Assembly (NCBI GenBank): GCA_910586385.1
Contig: CAJUGX010000005.1
Span: 1-64,000 of the forward strand
Direction: 5' to 3'
Origin: an uncultured Christensenella sp.
GTDB taxonomy: Bacteria > Bacillota > Clostridia > Christensenellales > UBA1242
DNA: 64,000 nt
The stretch's first letter is position 1, and each line of letters starts with the position of its first letter. A program made the translations under genes and the position numbers. Positions 45,634 to 55,045 of the stretch are shown here, in pieces. A model generated the notes under the pieces. It was not told the DNA's origin and made no database searches. It saw only the letters and a program-made list of their open reading frames with translations.

Positions 45634-46800
45634 ATGAGTAAAATAAGCCTTGAAGAAACAAAAAGAATAATCAACAAAATTTTCAAACAAGCCAACGCAG
45701 GCTATTTCGAAATTGACTCAACCGATTCCAAGTATAGTGGACCTTGGAAGTATTTCAGCAAGTTCTATGCAAAAGTAAATGGAGTGATTTTGAAAAATGG
45801 TGAAGACATTTTTGCCCCTGCAACAGCCCAATTCACAATCACAGAGGACGACTTCAAAACTCCAATCATTCAAATCCCTGATGCCGAAGTGTTTGCAAAC
45901 ATGATGCAAAATTATCTTCAAATCGCAGAAGACTTTTATTTGAGCGACAAAGCAAAATTTGCATATTATGACGAATCATTCAGAGAAAAACTTGTGCTTG
46001 ACATCTTTATGAACACAACCAACTTCGATCGACACAACATACTCTCCTACTTAGAGACAAGGACAAAGATGATTGAAACCCCTCTCAAAACGAGACACTT
46101 CCTCCTTGACCAAACACCGGATTTTGCAATCAAAGCCAGCGTTTTGAAAAATCCTTCTATGCTTGAAGCACCTTACAGATTCACCACTTATTTTGAGTGC
46201 GAAAACGAAGATAAATTTTTCTTGCCAAGCATCACTTTCGGCATCATAGAAAACACTGTTTATATTTACGCCATCCAAGCGAAAAGAGAAAAGCAGACAA
46301 ACGCTATCTCAAAGAAACTCGACAGATATATGCGCAAAGTAAATAAAGATGTTGATATGGAAGACATAATCGGACAAGTCTCCCCAAGTGCACTTGTCGC
46401 CCTCACCATCTTCATGTCTGCAATAAAAAAAGAAGGCATAAAGACCGTGGTTGCACCAAACTTCATGCCACTGCGATATCAGACAAACCTCATGGGTGAA
46501 GAGAATTATTTCAAAAGAAGCATAAATGGCGAAACCGACAAGAAAATGCTTGACGACATCCTTGAAAAAGTTGAAGAGAAACACAATCGCCAGCAGTTTG
46601 CAATAACAAACAAATTTACATACACCTTGCTTCGTTATTGCCACCACTTTGACGGTTGCAAGTTTGATTATGACAGCATAAGAGAACAATCAGTCATCAC
46701 CTTGTCAAAAGAAAACTCACCACAAGACAACATCATTCAAGACATTGACAAAATCTGCAAGTCAAGCCTCGGATTGAAAGAAGCGGACAAACAGAAATAA
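45634..46800 (+). CDS. Unknown cytoplasmic protein
   Basis: The 388-aa protein is soluble, mixed alpha/beta by composition, with no signal peptide or membrane segment. I do not recognise a domain. It has a well-formed frame, its own promoter and terminator, and no neighbours on the same strand. No Shine-Dalgarno sequence precedes the ATG, which lies six bases after the -10 box. Confidence 0.7.
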   Translation: MSKISLEETKRIINKIFKQANAGYFEIDSTDSKYSGPWKYFSKFYAKVNGVILKNGEDIFAPATAQFTITEDDFKTPIIQIPDAEVFANMMQNYLQIAEDFYLSDKAKFAYYDESFREKLVLDIFMNTTNFDRHNILSYLETRTKMIETPLKTRHFLLDQTPDFAIKASVLKNPSMLEAPYRFTTYFECENEDKFFLPSITFGIIENTVYIYAIQAKREKQTNAISKKLDRYMRKVNKDVDMEDIIGQVSPSALVALTIFMSAIKKEGIKTVVAPNFMPLRYQTNLMGEENYFKRSINGETDKKMLDDILEKVEEKHNRQQFAITNKFTYTLLRYCHHFDGCKFDYDSIREQSVITLSKENSPQDNIIQDIDKICKSSLGLKEADKQK

Positions 46801-46825
46801 CCTCAATTCCCAAAATAAAAACAAT

Positions 46826-46856
46826 AAAACCTAAACCAAATATTGGCTCAGGTTTT
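46826..46856 (+). terminator. Terminator of the unknown 388-aa gene
   Basis: AAAACCT...AGGTTTT with an inner ACCAA/TTGG pairing, followed by ATTTTT. Confidence 0.8.
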
Positions 46857-46916
46857 ATTTTTGACTTCATACTTTCTCAACCACAAAAGGAACGATTAAC
46901 ATAGCACCCAATACAA

Positions 46917-47750
46917 TTACTGTTTGTATTTTATAATTTTTTCAACAATAACACCCACTCGTTCTTTTGCCAAATTCAAATAATTTTCTATTTTCATGTC
47001 GTCATATTTTCTTGGCTCTCCGCAACTAAGTCTATGAAGCTCAAGCATTATCACATTTTTATAATTTGTTTTAGCAAGTTTTTCGCAAATTTTTTCAAAA
47101 TCTATTTTTCCATCAAAAGGTATCATATGTAAATCACGAGTATAATCATAACCATATTCCCAATCCATCAAATTATCATGCAAGTGAATGGCTAAAATTC
47201 TATCTCCATATTTTTCTAAAATGTCAAAATCAGGTCGATAAAGATTGTGATGTCCAGCATCATAACATAGTCCAAGCCACTCAGAATCGATGTTATCCAA
47301 TAAATAAGTAAAATGTTCAAAGTTTGGAGCATCCAAATTTTCTAGAGCAATTTTTACTTTGTTTTTCTTTGCCACTTCCAAAATCTTATTCATACAATCA
47401 ATTGCATGTTGTGTTGGTGGTAAAGCCAAATCAGATGCACCACCCTCAGTCCCATGCAATACTGCAATATGAATATCGTGTTTTGCACATAATTGAATTT
47501 GTCTTATAACATCTTCAACATATTCTTTATTACTTTCACCTTTTGCCCACAAGTCGTCAGCATATCTATTGTTCAAGTGAACATAAGGAATTTTTAAGCC
47601 TTGTTTTTTTGCTTCTAAAATTGCATTTTCTTCACCACCAACCTTAAAAGCAATCATAATATTATTAAAGCCCGCTTTCTTAACATTAGTGCATATTTCC
47701 GAAATATTATTCCCACATTCGTTGTTAGAGTTAATTCCAACTTCAAACAT
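46917..47750 (-). CDS. Sugar phosphate isomerase/epimerase-like TIM-barrel protein
   Basis: The 277-aa protein fits the AP-endonuclease-2/xylose isomerase-like fold: VLHGTEGG, KIALENLDAPN, LCYDAGHHNLY, IHLHDNLMDWEYGYD and VIMLELH carry the Glu, His and Asp ligands of a divalent metal site. The true substrate is unknown. TTGGAGGGG precedes the ATG. It stands alone with no terminator obvious downstream. Confidence 0.88.
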   Translation of the reverse strand: MFEVGINSNNECGNNISEICTNVKKAGFNNIMIAFKVGGEENAILEAKKQGLKIPYVHLNNRYADDLWAKGESNKEYVEDVIRQIQLCAKHDIHIAVLHGTEGGASDLALPPTQHAIDCMNKILEVAKKNKVKIALENLDAPNFEHFTYLLDNIDSEWLGLCYDAGHHNLYRPDFDILEKYGDRILAIHLHDNLMDWEYGYDYTRDLHMIPFDGKIDFEKICEKLAKTNYKNVIMLELHRLSCGEPRKYDDMKIENYLNLAKERVGVIVEKIIKYKQ

Positions 47751-47808
47751 AATTTCCCCTCCAAATAATATAATAAATCATTTTCGCAAATTTCAAAATT
47801 TGTAGGCC

Positions 47809-48453
47809 CTACTTGCGTTTTTTCTTTGCTTTCTTTGCGTCCCTACTCTTTTTCTCTTCCTTCTTTTTCCCTTGCACGCCAGTTTCAATCATCTTTTCTC
47901 GGATGATTTTGTTTGCTGCTTGCAACGCTGGCTCATCAAGTCTCTGTCCATAAAACTCTGAAAGCTCAAAAGGCTTTCCAACATAATAAACACTACGTCT
48001 AAAAAGCTTTGGTCTGTTTCTTATCCAAATAGGCACAATTGGTGTCTGTGTTTTGACAGCAATAAGTGACACCCCACTCTTAATTTCTCCCAGCACCTCT
48101 TCATCGTTTACAAGCCTCGTCCCCTCTGGAAAAATGAAGAGTTGTTTCCCTTCTTTCAAAAACTTCATGCAGTTCTTGATGGCAGTGATGTCATTTGCTT
48201 CTCTGTCGATAGGAAATGCACCAACCCCCCTCATAAACCAATTCATAAACTTGCCTTCAAAAAGTTCTTTCTTTGCCAAAAATCTAGGCTTCTTGAAATT
48301 GTATACATTATACAAAACCGCATCCCAATTTGAATAATGATTGCAACAAAGAATAACCTTCCCTTTTGGGATATTTCTCTTTCCCACAATCCAAGTTGGA
48401 TGAGTAATCAAAAGCGGAAAAAACAAAATAATTCTTGCAATCCACAAAATCAT
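47809..48453 (-). CDS. plsC: 1-acyl-sn-glycerol-3-phosphate acyltransferase
   Basis: The 214-aa protein has an N-terminal hydrophobic segment, the catalytic NHYSNWDA (HX4D), RGVGAFPIDRE and FIFPEGTR, in family order. It makes phosphatidate from lysophosphatidate at the membrane. The last 22 residues are almost all Lys, Glu, Arg and Ala, an unusual basic tail. AGGAGG precedes the ATG. A G6 run in this gene is in frame. It lies ten bases after the flavoprotein gene. Confidence 0.93.
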   Translation of the reverse strand: MILWIARIILFFPLLITHPTWIVGKRNIPKGKVILCCNHYSNWDAVLYNVYNFKKPRFLAKKELFEGKFMNWFMRGVGAFPIDREANDITAIKNCMKFLKEGKQLFIFPEGTRLVNDEEVLGEIKSGVSLIAVKTQTPIVPIWIRNRPKLFRRSVYYVGKPFELSEFYGQRLDEPALQAANKIIREKMIETGVQGKKKEEKKSRDAKKAKKKRK

Positions 48454-48463
48454 ATCTTACCTC

Positions 48464-49681
48464 CTAAAATCCAGCAATCCCTTTTGCACAAGCATATGCA
48501 GTTGCCCATGCAATTTGAAGATTAAATCCACCAGTAAAAGCATCGACATCCAAAACTTCGCCCAGAAAATACAATCCACTTACAATTTTGCTTTCAAAGG
48601 TCTTTGGATTTACCTCCGAAAGCGACACGCCTCCACTTGTAACAATGCCCGCATCCAAATCATAAAGACCACCATACTTCAACTTAAAATTCTTAAGTCC
48701 CAAAAGTATTCTTTGTCTTTCTTCTTTTGTTACATCATGTATCTTCTTGTTTTCATCAAGCCCAATCGCCTTTGCAAAAACTTCCGCAACTGACTTTTGC
48801 AACAATCCCTTAAGCACAGTCTTGAGATCTTTGTTTTTGTTTTCTTCAAAGTCTCGAAGTAGCCTCTGATCAAGTTGTTTTTCACCAAGAGCAGGCTTGA
48901 AGTCAATCGCCAGTTCAACATTCTTCGCCCTGTTGATAAGACACGACATTGTCAGCACAATTGGTCCAGAAATTCCTTTGTCCGTGAAAAGCATCTCACC
49001 AAATTGTCCCAACCTCTTGCCATCAGCGACAGCATTAAGTTGAACATTTCTGAGCGACACGCCTTGCAAATTTTTGATAAACCAATCCTTGACAACAATT
49101 GGACAAAGCGATGGCTTTATCTCTTCTATTGTATGAGAGAAACTCCTCGCAATTTTATACCCATCTCCGTCGCTTCCTGTCGAAGAATAACTCTTTCCGC
49201 CAGTCGCAACAATCACCTTGTCAAACTCATGTTTTCCATCTTCCGCAGAAACGACAAACTTGTCATCCTCAGTCTTATCAACTTTTGAGACCGCATTGCA
49301 AAGTGAAAACTCAACTCCTTGACAATGCCCTCTTTCAAGCACTCTTATCACATCGCTCGACTTGTCACTCAAAGGAAAAACCCTGTTTCCTCTCTCAACT
49401 TTTGTCTTGAGTCCAAGTCCTTCGAAAAATGCCACACAATCTTCACTCGAAAAACCATAGAGAGCACTTCTCAAAAACTTCTCGCCACGCACAACATTTT
49501 TCAAAAAATCATCGACTGGGCACAGGTTTGTCAAATTACATCGCCCCTTTCCAGTTATGAAAAGTTTTTTGCCAACCTTTTCATTCTTGTCGAAAATGGT
49601 GACATCGAACCCTTTCTGACAGAGCAATCCTCCAACAAAAAGCCCCGATGCACCCCCTCCAATAACTGCAATTTTCTCCAT
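48464..49681 (-). CDS. BaiN/HI0933-family flavoprotein
   Basis: The 405-aa protein starts with the FAD-binding VIGGGASGLFVGGLL, then GKKLFITGKGRCNLTN, the signature of the HI0933/BaiN family, and ends with FTGGFNLQIAWATAYACAKG. Members are NAD(P)/FAD-dependent reductases of uncertain substrate; one acts on bile acids, which is not implied here. Start set by AAAGGAAT before ATG. Shares an operon with rluB and plsC. Confidence 0.92.
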   Translation of the reverse strand: MEKIAVIGGGASGLFVGGLLCQKGFDVTIFDKNEKVGKKLFITGKGRCNLTNLCPVDDFLKNVVRGEKFLRSALYGFSSEDCVAFFEGLGLKTKVERGNRVFPLSDKSSDVIRVLERGHCQGVEFSLCNAVSKVDKTEDDKFVVSAEDGKHEFDKVIVATGGKSYSSTGSDGDGYKIARSFSHTIEEIKPSLCPIVVKDWFIKNLQGVSLRNVQLNAVADGKRLGQFGEMLFTDKGISGPIVLTMSCLINRAKNVELAIDFKPALGEKQLDQRLLRDFEENKNKDLKTVLKGLLQKSVAEVFAKAIGLDENKKIHDVTKEERQRILLGLKNFKLKYGGLYDLDAGIVTSGGVSLSEVNPKTFESKIVSGLYFLGEVLDVDAFTGGFNLQIAWATAYACAKGIAGF

Positions 49682-49682
49682 A

Positions 49683-50399
49683 TCAGATTCCTTTCTTGAA
49701 AAATGCAATTTCTTTCTCAGTCATCGGTTTTGTCCTTCCTCTATAAAGACCACCAAGATGCACCTCACCTATTCTTACACGCTTGAGAAGTTTGATGTCT
49801 TTTCCAATCGCTTCAAACATCCTTCTCACTTGATGATTTTGCCCTTCATCAATCACAACAGAGACCTTGCTCCACTTTCCATCATATCCAAGGAGTTTAA
49901 CCCTTGCAGTTGGCATACGTTCACCATCAATCACAACACCTTTGCGAAGCACAGCCAAATCACCTTCTTTGACTTCACCCTCAGCAGTGACAATGTACTC
50001 TTTCTCAAAGTGGTATTTTGGGTGAGTGACAATATTTGCAAATTCACCATCATTTGTCAAAAGGATAAGCCCTTCCGTGTCATAATCAAGTCTTCCAACA
50101 TTGAAAAGCCTCACATCCTTGTTTTCAACCAAATCAAAAATGGTTTTTCTTCCTCTCTCATCACTCGCCGTGCAAGCATAACCCTTAGGCTTGTTCATCT
50201 TTAGGTAGAAAAATTGTGATGGCAACTTTACCGCATTTCCATCCACCTCAACTTTGTCAGATTTTTCGTTGACAACAGTTGAAAGATTTGACACAACTTT
50301 TCCATTGACAGACACCCTGCCTGCCAAAATAATCTCTTCACATTTTCTTCTTGATGCAATTCCACAAGAACTCAAAAACTTGTTAAGTCTCATACTCAT
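49683..50399 (-). CDS. rluB: Pseudouridine synthase (RluB/RsuA family)
   Basis: The 238-aa protein has an N-terminal S4 RNA-binding domain (RLNKFLSSCGIASRRKCEEII) and the catalytic region VGRLDYDTEGLILLTNDG with the key Asp, followed by GQNHQVRRMFEAIG. It modifies a uridine in ribosomal RNA. Its AGAGGA site lies in the 3' arm of a terminator hairpin that precedes the gene. Confidence 0.94.
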   Translation of the reverse strand: MSMRLNKFLSSCGIASRRKCEEIILAGRVSVNGKVVSNLSTVVNEKSDKVEVDGNAVKLPSQFFYLKMNKPKGYACTASDERGRKTIFDLVENKDVRLFNVGRLDYDTEGLILLTNDGEFANIVTHPKYHFEKEYIVTAEGEVKEGDLAVLRKGVVIDGERMPTARVKLLGYDGKWSKVSVVIDEGQNHQVRRMFEAIGKDIKLLKRVRIGEVHLGGLYRGRTKPMTEKEIAFFKKGI

Positions 50400-50407
50400 A
50401 AAAAAAT

Positions 50408-50437
50408 CCTCTTTTGTGTCAAAAACTACAAAAGAGG
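50408..50437 (-). terminator. Terminator/attenuator between dac and rluB
   Basis: CCTCTTTTGT, ten-base loop, ACAAAAGAGG, then ATTTTTTT that runs into the rluB ATG. The 3' arm holds the rluB Shine-Dalgarno sequence, so folding would both stop transcription and hide that site. Confidence 0.8.
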
Positions 50438-50444
50438 AAAATTT

Positions 50445-51587
50445 CTACCATTCAGCAAAAAAGTCTTTCATTCTCTGTAGCAATGACTTTGGTTTTATAT
50501 CTTCTATTGTAAAGATTTTTTCTGAAAATAGCAAGTCATTGCCCAAAAATATTTCTGCCGTTCCAATCTCTTCATCTTTTTTCATCGGTGCTTCAACTTC
50601 TTTTGGATAAGAATATTCAAACCTGAGATTATCTCTTTCCTTTTCGGTAAGCGGATAAACAAACTCTCCTTTTGTCCCAATCTTCGCTTTTTCCTTTGCA
50701 CCATTAAGCACTGAGATTTCTTTGTCTATCTCATAAAACTCTGGCAAGTTGTAAAGTTTGTACATTGATGCACACGTTTTCAAAAGCGTTGCACTTTCCT
50801 CAAACATAGGTCCGCAGTTGAGCACAACACAGACAAGTTTCATTCCATCTTTGTCGACTGCAGAAACAAGACATCTTCCTGCATCGTCCGTGAATCCAGT
50901 TTTGACCCCAATACAATCCTCCAAGGTGAAGAGCAATTTGTTTTTGTTTCTCAAATATCTATTTTCACCCTTTCCGTTGACAATTTTTGTGTTCTTGGTT
51001 GAAACAATTTCTCTGAAAGTATCATTTTCAAGAGCGTAAGCAGTGATTCTCGCCAAATCATATGCAGTTGTATAATGCCCATCTGCATCAAGCCCATGGG
51101 TGTTTGCAAAGTGCGTGTTTTTCACACCAATTTCTTTCGCCAAATCATTCATAAGAGTGACAAACTCACTTGTTGAGCCTCCAACATGCTCCGCAATGGC
51201 AACCGAAGCATCGTTTCCAGAGATAAGCATAAGAGCATACAGCAAATCTCTAGTCGAATATTCATCTCCTTCCCTAAGATAAAGAGACGTACCAGGCACA
51301 CCAATTGCTTTGTTTGAAACAACAAACTTCTTATCCAAATCCTTGCAGTTTTCAATCGCAGTGATTGCAGTCATAATCTTTGTGGTGCTTGCCATAGGAA
51401 GTTTTTGATTGTGATTCTTGCAATAAAGTATCCGTCCAGTTTTTCCTTCAATGACCGCACAAGACTTTGCCGACGTCTGCATCGCAAAACATGACTTCGC
51501 CCCAAGACAGCTTACTCCCAAAAGCAAAAAAGCAAGGCAAAGCGAAAAGATGATTGAATCAGAAAAAATCCGTTTAAGCTTCTTCAT
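50445..51587 (-). CDS. dacF: D-alanyl-D-alanine carboxypeptidase (DacF/PBP5 type)
   Basis: The 380-aa protein has a signal peptide (about 1-37), active-site STTK, SGND and KTG motifs (MASTTKIM, MLISGNDAS, GVKTGFTDDAG) and a C-terminal PBP5-like domain. It trims peptidoglycan stem peptides and, given gerW and DUF2953 next to it, probably helps build spore cortex. The ATG at 51587 has GAAGGG upstream and overlaps the gerW end by 14 bases. The C-terminus ends in an amphipathic-looking KSLLQRMKDFFAEW. Confidence 0.95.
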   Translation of the reverse strand: MKKLKRIFSDSIIFSLCLAFLLLGVSCLGAKSCFAMQTSAKSCAVIEGKTGRILYCKNHNQKLPMASTTKIMTAITAIENCKDLDKKFVVSNKAIGVPGTSLYLREGDEYSTRDLLYALMLISGNDASVAIAEHVGGSTSEFVTLMNDLAKEIGVKNTHFANTHGLDADGHYTTAYDLARITAYALENDTFREIVSTKNTKIVNGKGENRYLRNKNKLLFTLEDCIGVKTGFTDDAGRCLVSAVDKDGMKLVCVVLNCGPMFEESATLLKTCASMYKLYNLPEFYEIDKEISVLNGAKEKAKIGTKGEFVYPLTEKERDNLRFEYSYPKEVEAPMKKDEEIGTAEIFLGNDLLFSEKIFTIEDIKPKSLLQRMKDFFAEW

Positions 51588-51990
51588 CTTCGTCACCCTT
51601 CTCTTCTTTGCTGTCTTTTTCCAATTTCGCCAAAAGCGAGTTGAACATATTCAGCACAGTCTGATAGAGAGTCTTGTTTTCAACATTGACGAAATCAACC
51701 TCACCACTTTGCTTTATGATAAGAAACCCAACAGGGCTGACACTCATTCCACCGCTGCTTCCACCGCTCATAGGAAAATGATTTGCCACTCTTCTTGCAG
51801 AAAGGTCAGCATACTCACCTCCACCAACAACAAATCCCACAGTCACTTTTGAAATCGGAATGATTGTTGTATCATCTGGAGTAACAATGCTTTCTCCGAT
51901 TATTGTGCTTGAATCTACAATGGTTTTAATTTTGTCAACTGCACTTGAAATCAAATCAGTTATTGAAGTTGAATTTGTGTATACTTTCAT
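51574..51990 (-). CDS. gerW: Sporulation protein GerW (YtfJ)
   Basis: The 138-aa protein has the GerW core: VGESIVTPDDTTIIPISKV-like segment, VTVGFVVGGGEY, GGSSGGMSVSPVGFLII. It is needed for normal spore germination in Bacillus. The acidic C-terminus is variable. GGGGG precedes the ATG. DUF2953 upstream and dacF downstream match the gene order in other spore formers. Confidence 0.95.
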   Translation of the reverse strand: MKVYTNSTSITDLISSAVDKIKTIVDSSTIIGESIVTPDDTTIIPISKVTVGFVVGGGEYADLSARRVANHFPMSGGSSGGMSVSPVGFLIIKQSGEVDFVNVENKTLYQTVLNMFNSLLAKLEKDSKEEKGDEDEEA

Positions 51991-51999
51991 AAAATCCCC

Positions 52000-52024
52000 C
52001 TATATATTGTGTGTTATGCAACAT
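52000..52024. repeat. TATATATTG-type element upstream of gerW
   Basis: CTATATATTG, one variable base, GTGTTATGCAA, one variable base, A: 24 positions shared with 9098-9121. It lies 10-34 bases before the gerW start, on the promoter side. Confidence 0.65.
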
Positions 52025-52048
52025 ATTACACTTTTTATAGCGTAATAC

Positions 52049-52597
52049 TCAATCGGTAGTTATGATAACCGAATAAAGAAAAGAATATGCAACATCAAAC
52101 AAAGAAATTGAAATCTGACTCACTGCAGCCATTTCAAAAACCTCTTTGTTGTAAGAAACCGTGTCATAAACACAAAACGACGCAGTCGGTTTTTTCGACT
52201 TCAAAAAGAGGAAAAAGAATGAGAAAACTTGATTTATAAAACCGCACAACATCGAACTCGCAAAGGCATCCCCTACACCAATGTTGTAGAAAATATACAA
52301 TTTTTTCAATTTGACTTTGTCCATCATTTGTTTTCCAAACTCTTCCACAACTTCAAACTTTTCACTTTGAAATTGAAGTTGCTCAGCCTTAGTTTCCTTT
52401 TCATTTTGAAGTTCGATATACCCGCCATGAAATGAAAAGATATAATAAATAACTTTCTTTTTGAAAAGAAAAAGTGCCACCACTCCCCTGTTGTAAATAG
52501 GATTGTATGACAACCTCACCTCAGCAAACACAGGGAAAACCAAAAGCAAAATGATAAACATGGGTATCAAAAAATAAAGAGAATTTTTCCAGTCCAT
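52049..52597 (-). CDS. DUF2953-type membrane protein (YtfI-like)
   Basis: The 182-aa protein has an N-terminal helix (about 7-25) with PVFAEVRLSYN after it, a middle hydrophilic region and a C-terminal region with GVGDAFASSMLCGFINQ, as in DUF2953 proteins. Its place before gerW is the same as ytfI before ytfJ in Bacillus, which is the main support. The start MDWKNSLY is favoured; a TTG nine codons upstream is possible. Confidence 0.75.
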   Translation of the reverse strand: MDWKNSLYFLIPMFIILLLVFPVFAEVRLSYNPIYNRGVVALFLFKKKVIYYIFSFHGGYIELQNEKETKAEQLQFQSEKFEVVEEFGKQMMDKVKLKKLYIFYNIGVGDAFASSMLCGFINQVFSFFFLFLKSKKPTASFCVYDTVSYNKEVFEMAAVSQISISLFDVAYSFLYSVIITTD

Positions 52598-52722
52598 AAA
52601 CCTAGTGTGTAAATTTTTGCGCAAATTTACTCAATCGCATCGAAACAATTTTAATTTTGTTGAAAAATTATTATGAAAAAAATTTTTTATGAGTTAAAAT
52701 AAATTTCGAAAAGGAGATTTTT

Positions 52723-54237
52723 ATGGCAAAGAAAACCAAGGCAAAAGCCCCAGAAAACAAAATTTGCTTTGACAACGAGTTGTACCTCAAACTTCAAAGC
52801 GAAAATATCAACAAGAGAATCAAAAAGTTCCACAACAAACTTTATCTTGAATTTGGTGGAAAAATCTTTGATGACCTCCATGCAGCAAGAGTTCTTCCAG
52901 GATTTGACCCAAACATCAAAATCAAACTTCTTCAAAAGATGAAGGACAAGGCAGAAATCGTATTTTGCATCAGTTCAAACGACATTGAGAAAAACAAAAT
53001 CCGCGCTGACCTTGGCATAAGTTATGACAATGAAGTCCTCAGACTCGTTGACAACATGAGATCTTTGGGACTTTACATATCTGCATTTGTTATCACCCTT
53101 TACAAGGGACAACCAAGTGCAACAAAATTTGCTAAAAAACTCGAACAGCATGGTGAAAGAGTCTATTTCCACACATATACAAAGGGGTATCCAAACGAAG
53201 TAGATGTGATTGTTTCTGACGAAGGATATGGCGCAAACCCTTTTGTCGAAACCACTCGCCCACTCGTTATAGTTACAGCACCAGGACCATCAAGTGGAAA
53301 ACTTGCAACCTGCCTTTCTCAGCTCTATCACGAACATAAGCGTGGCATAAAAGCTGGTTATGCAAAGTTTGAGACATTCCCTGTTTGGAATTTACCACTC
53401 AAACATCCAGTAAACATCGCCTATGAAGCCGCAACAGCAGACCTTCAAGACGTAAACCAAATCGATCCATATCATTTCAACGCATATGGCACTTTGACAG
53501 TAAACTACAACAGAGACATCGCTGTTTTTCCTGTTCTTAAAGAGATCTTGCACAGAATCTCAAACAAAGACATTTACAAATCTCCAACAGATATGGGCGT
53601 AAACATGATTGCCCCTGCAATTGTTGATGACAATCTCGCAAAACTTGCAGCAAAAAAAGAAGTTTTGAGGCGTTATTATAGAGCAGAATGCGATTTCAAG
53701 CGTGGACAAACATCTTATGAAACCCTTGAGAGAAACAAATCTCTTGCTGGAGAAGTTGGAGCGACAGAAAAACTCTTCCCCGTGATTGAAGTTGCAAAGA
53801 AAGCCGCAAAAGAAAGCGGCTATCCTTGCGTATCTCTCGAACTTCCAAATGGAGAAATAGTAACAGGAAAGACAAAAACCGTCGTTTCAGCTGCCGCTGC
53901 GGTTGTTCTCAATGCACTCAGGACTTTGGCTGGACTTGGTGACGACTTCGACATCATCACAGATGACATTTTGCTCCCAATCGTTCAATACAGAACAAAA
54001 GTTCTCAAATCTCAAAGTAGCATCTTGACAATTGATGATGTTATGGTCGCCCTTTCAATCTGCACGAACAAAAATGAAAAAGCAAAAACCGCAATGGAAC
54101 GCATTGGAGAACTTAATGGTTGCGACGCACACTGCACATTCATAATGTCTACAAATGAAGAACAAACACTCAAAAAGATGAGCATCAACATTACTTGCGA
54201 GCCAGTCTTCTTAAACTCAAATCTTTTTGAAAACTAA
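52723..54237 (+). CDS. DUF1846 family protein
   Basis: The 504-aa protein matches the DUF1846 family from start (CFDNELYLKLQSENINKRI) to end, including FGGKIFDDLHAARVLPGFDP, VTAPGPSSGKLATCLSQLYH and KAGYAKFETFPVWNLPL. The family has a P-loop-like segment (GPSSGKLATC) and no settled function. Length is typical. AAAGGAG precedes the ATG, which fixes the start. Confidence 0.93.
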   Translation: MAKKTKAKAPENKICFDNELYLKLQSENINKRIKKFHNKLYLEFGGKIFDDLHAARVLPGFDPNIKIKLLQKMKDKAEIVFCISSNDIEKNKIRADLGISYDNEVLRLVDNMRSLGLYISAFVITLYKGQPSATKFAKKLEQHGERVYFHTYTKGYPNEVDVIVSDEGYGANPFVETTRPLVIVTAPGPSSGKLATCLSQLYHEHKRGIKAGYAKFETFPVWNLPLKHPVNIAYEAATADLQDVNQIDPYHFNAYGTLTVNYNRDIAVFPVLKEILHRISNKDIYKSPTDMGVNMIAPAIVDDNLAKLAAKKEVLRRYYRAECDFKRGQTSYETLERNKSLAGEVGATEKLFPVIEVAKKAAKESGYPCVSLELPNGEIVTGKTKTVVSAAAAVVLNALRTLAGLGDDFDIITDDILLPIVQYRTKVLKSQSSILTIDDVMVALSICTNKNEKAKTAMERIGELNGCDAHCTFIMSTNEEQTLKKMSINITCEPVFLNSNLFEN

Positions 54238-54255
54238 AACACAAATCAAAATAAA

Positions 54256-54275
54256 AAACAGCCAATTGGCTGTTT
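54256..54275. terminator. Bidirectional terminator between DUF1846 gene and murI
   Basis: Perfect palindrome AAACAGCCAATTGGCTGTTT followed by T runs. Confidence 0.92.
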
Positions 54276-54296
54276 TTTTCATGTCCTTCCAACCTA

Positions 54297-55013
54297 TCAT
54301 CCTGAGACAAAATAATGCCAGAGTTTCGCCCACATATCATCGTTTCGAGATGTAACAATCTTGACAGAATACCCTCCACATTCTTCGCCCAAGATTGATT
54401 TCAATCTTCTTGCAACACCATTTGCACTGTCAAAGACACTGACACCCGGCAAAATCTCTTCAATCATATCTTTCACCGCAACATAATGCGTACACCCAAG
54501 CACCAACGCTTTTGCATCAAGTCCGCCAAGTTCTGCCCTAAGGTATCCCTCAATCATTGACAAATCATCCAAATGTTCGTCAATCAGTGTTGCCAAATCA
54601 GGCATCATTTTACACCTTATATTGGGAAACTTTGAAATCAATTTGTTGTATTTTATCGTCACTTCAGTGCCAAGCACAACAATCTCGTCTTCTCGATATT
54701 TTCCCAAAGCAACCTTGATTGCTGGCACCGTTCCAACAAACTCGACATCTGCAAAGGACTCTCTACACGAGTCAATGCATGCAGAAGTCAAAGTATTGCA
54801 TGCAATCACAACAACATCAAACTCAAAACTCTTTCTTATTTCTTTCAAATTCCGCAGAGTTTCGTCAATCAAAAAATCATTACTTTTACTCCCATACGGA
54901 AGATTTTTGTTGTCACAAAACATCAAAAAATTCCCATTTGGACAAACTCTCAAACACTCTTTAAGGATGTTTATTCCGCCACTACCACTGTCAATCAAAA
55001 GAACATTTTTCAC
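54297..55013 (-). CDS. murI: Glutamate racemase
   Basis: The 238-aa protein has both catalytic cysteine motifs, VVIACNTLTSA and LVLGCTHYVAV, and the N-terminal LIDSGSGG. It supplies D-glutamate for peptidoglycan. The start is GTG, and no good ribosome-binding sequence precedes it. Shorter than the usual 260-270 residues. It follows gpr by 32 bases, in the same direction. Confidence 0.93.
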   Translation of the reverse strand: MKNVLLIDSGSGGINILKECLRVCPNGNFLMFCDNKNLPYGSKSNDFLIDETLRNLKEIRKSFEFDVVVIACNTLTSACIDSCRESFADVEFVGTVPAIKVALGKYREDEIVVLGTEVTIKYNKLISKFPNIRCKMMPDLATLIDEHLDDLSMIEGYLRAELGGLDAKALVLGCTHYVAVKDMIEEILPGVSVFDSANGVARRLKSILGEECGGYSVKIVTSRNDDMWAKLWHYFVSG

Positions 55014-55045
55014 ACTTCATATATATGAAATCTTCCAAAAAATTT

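Noticed and set aside
48226..48231. G6 run in plsC as another phase-variable site.
   Set aside because: The frame is intact and six bases is within what Gly codons can give by chance; not counted with the longer tracts.
55014..55045. Leaderless start for murI from a TATATA box six bases before GTG.
   Set aside because: No -35 box at proper spacing was found, so it was not added to the leaderless set.
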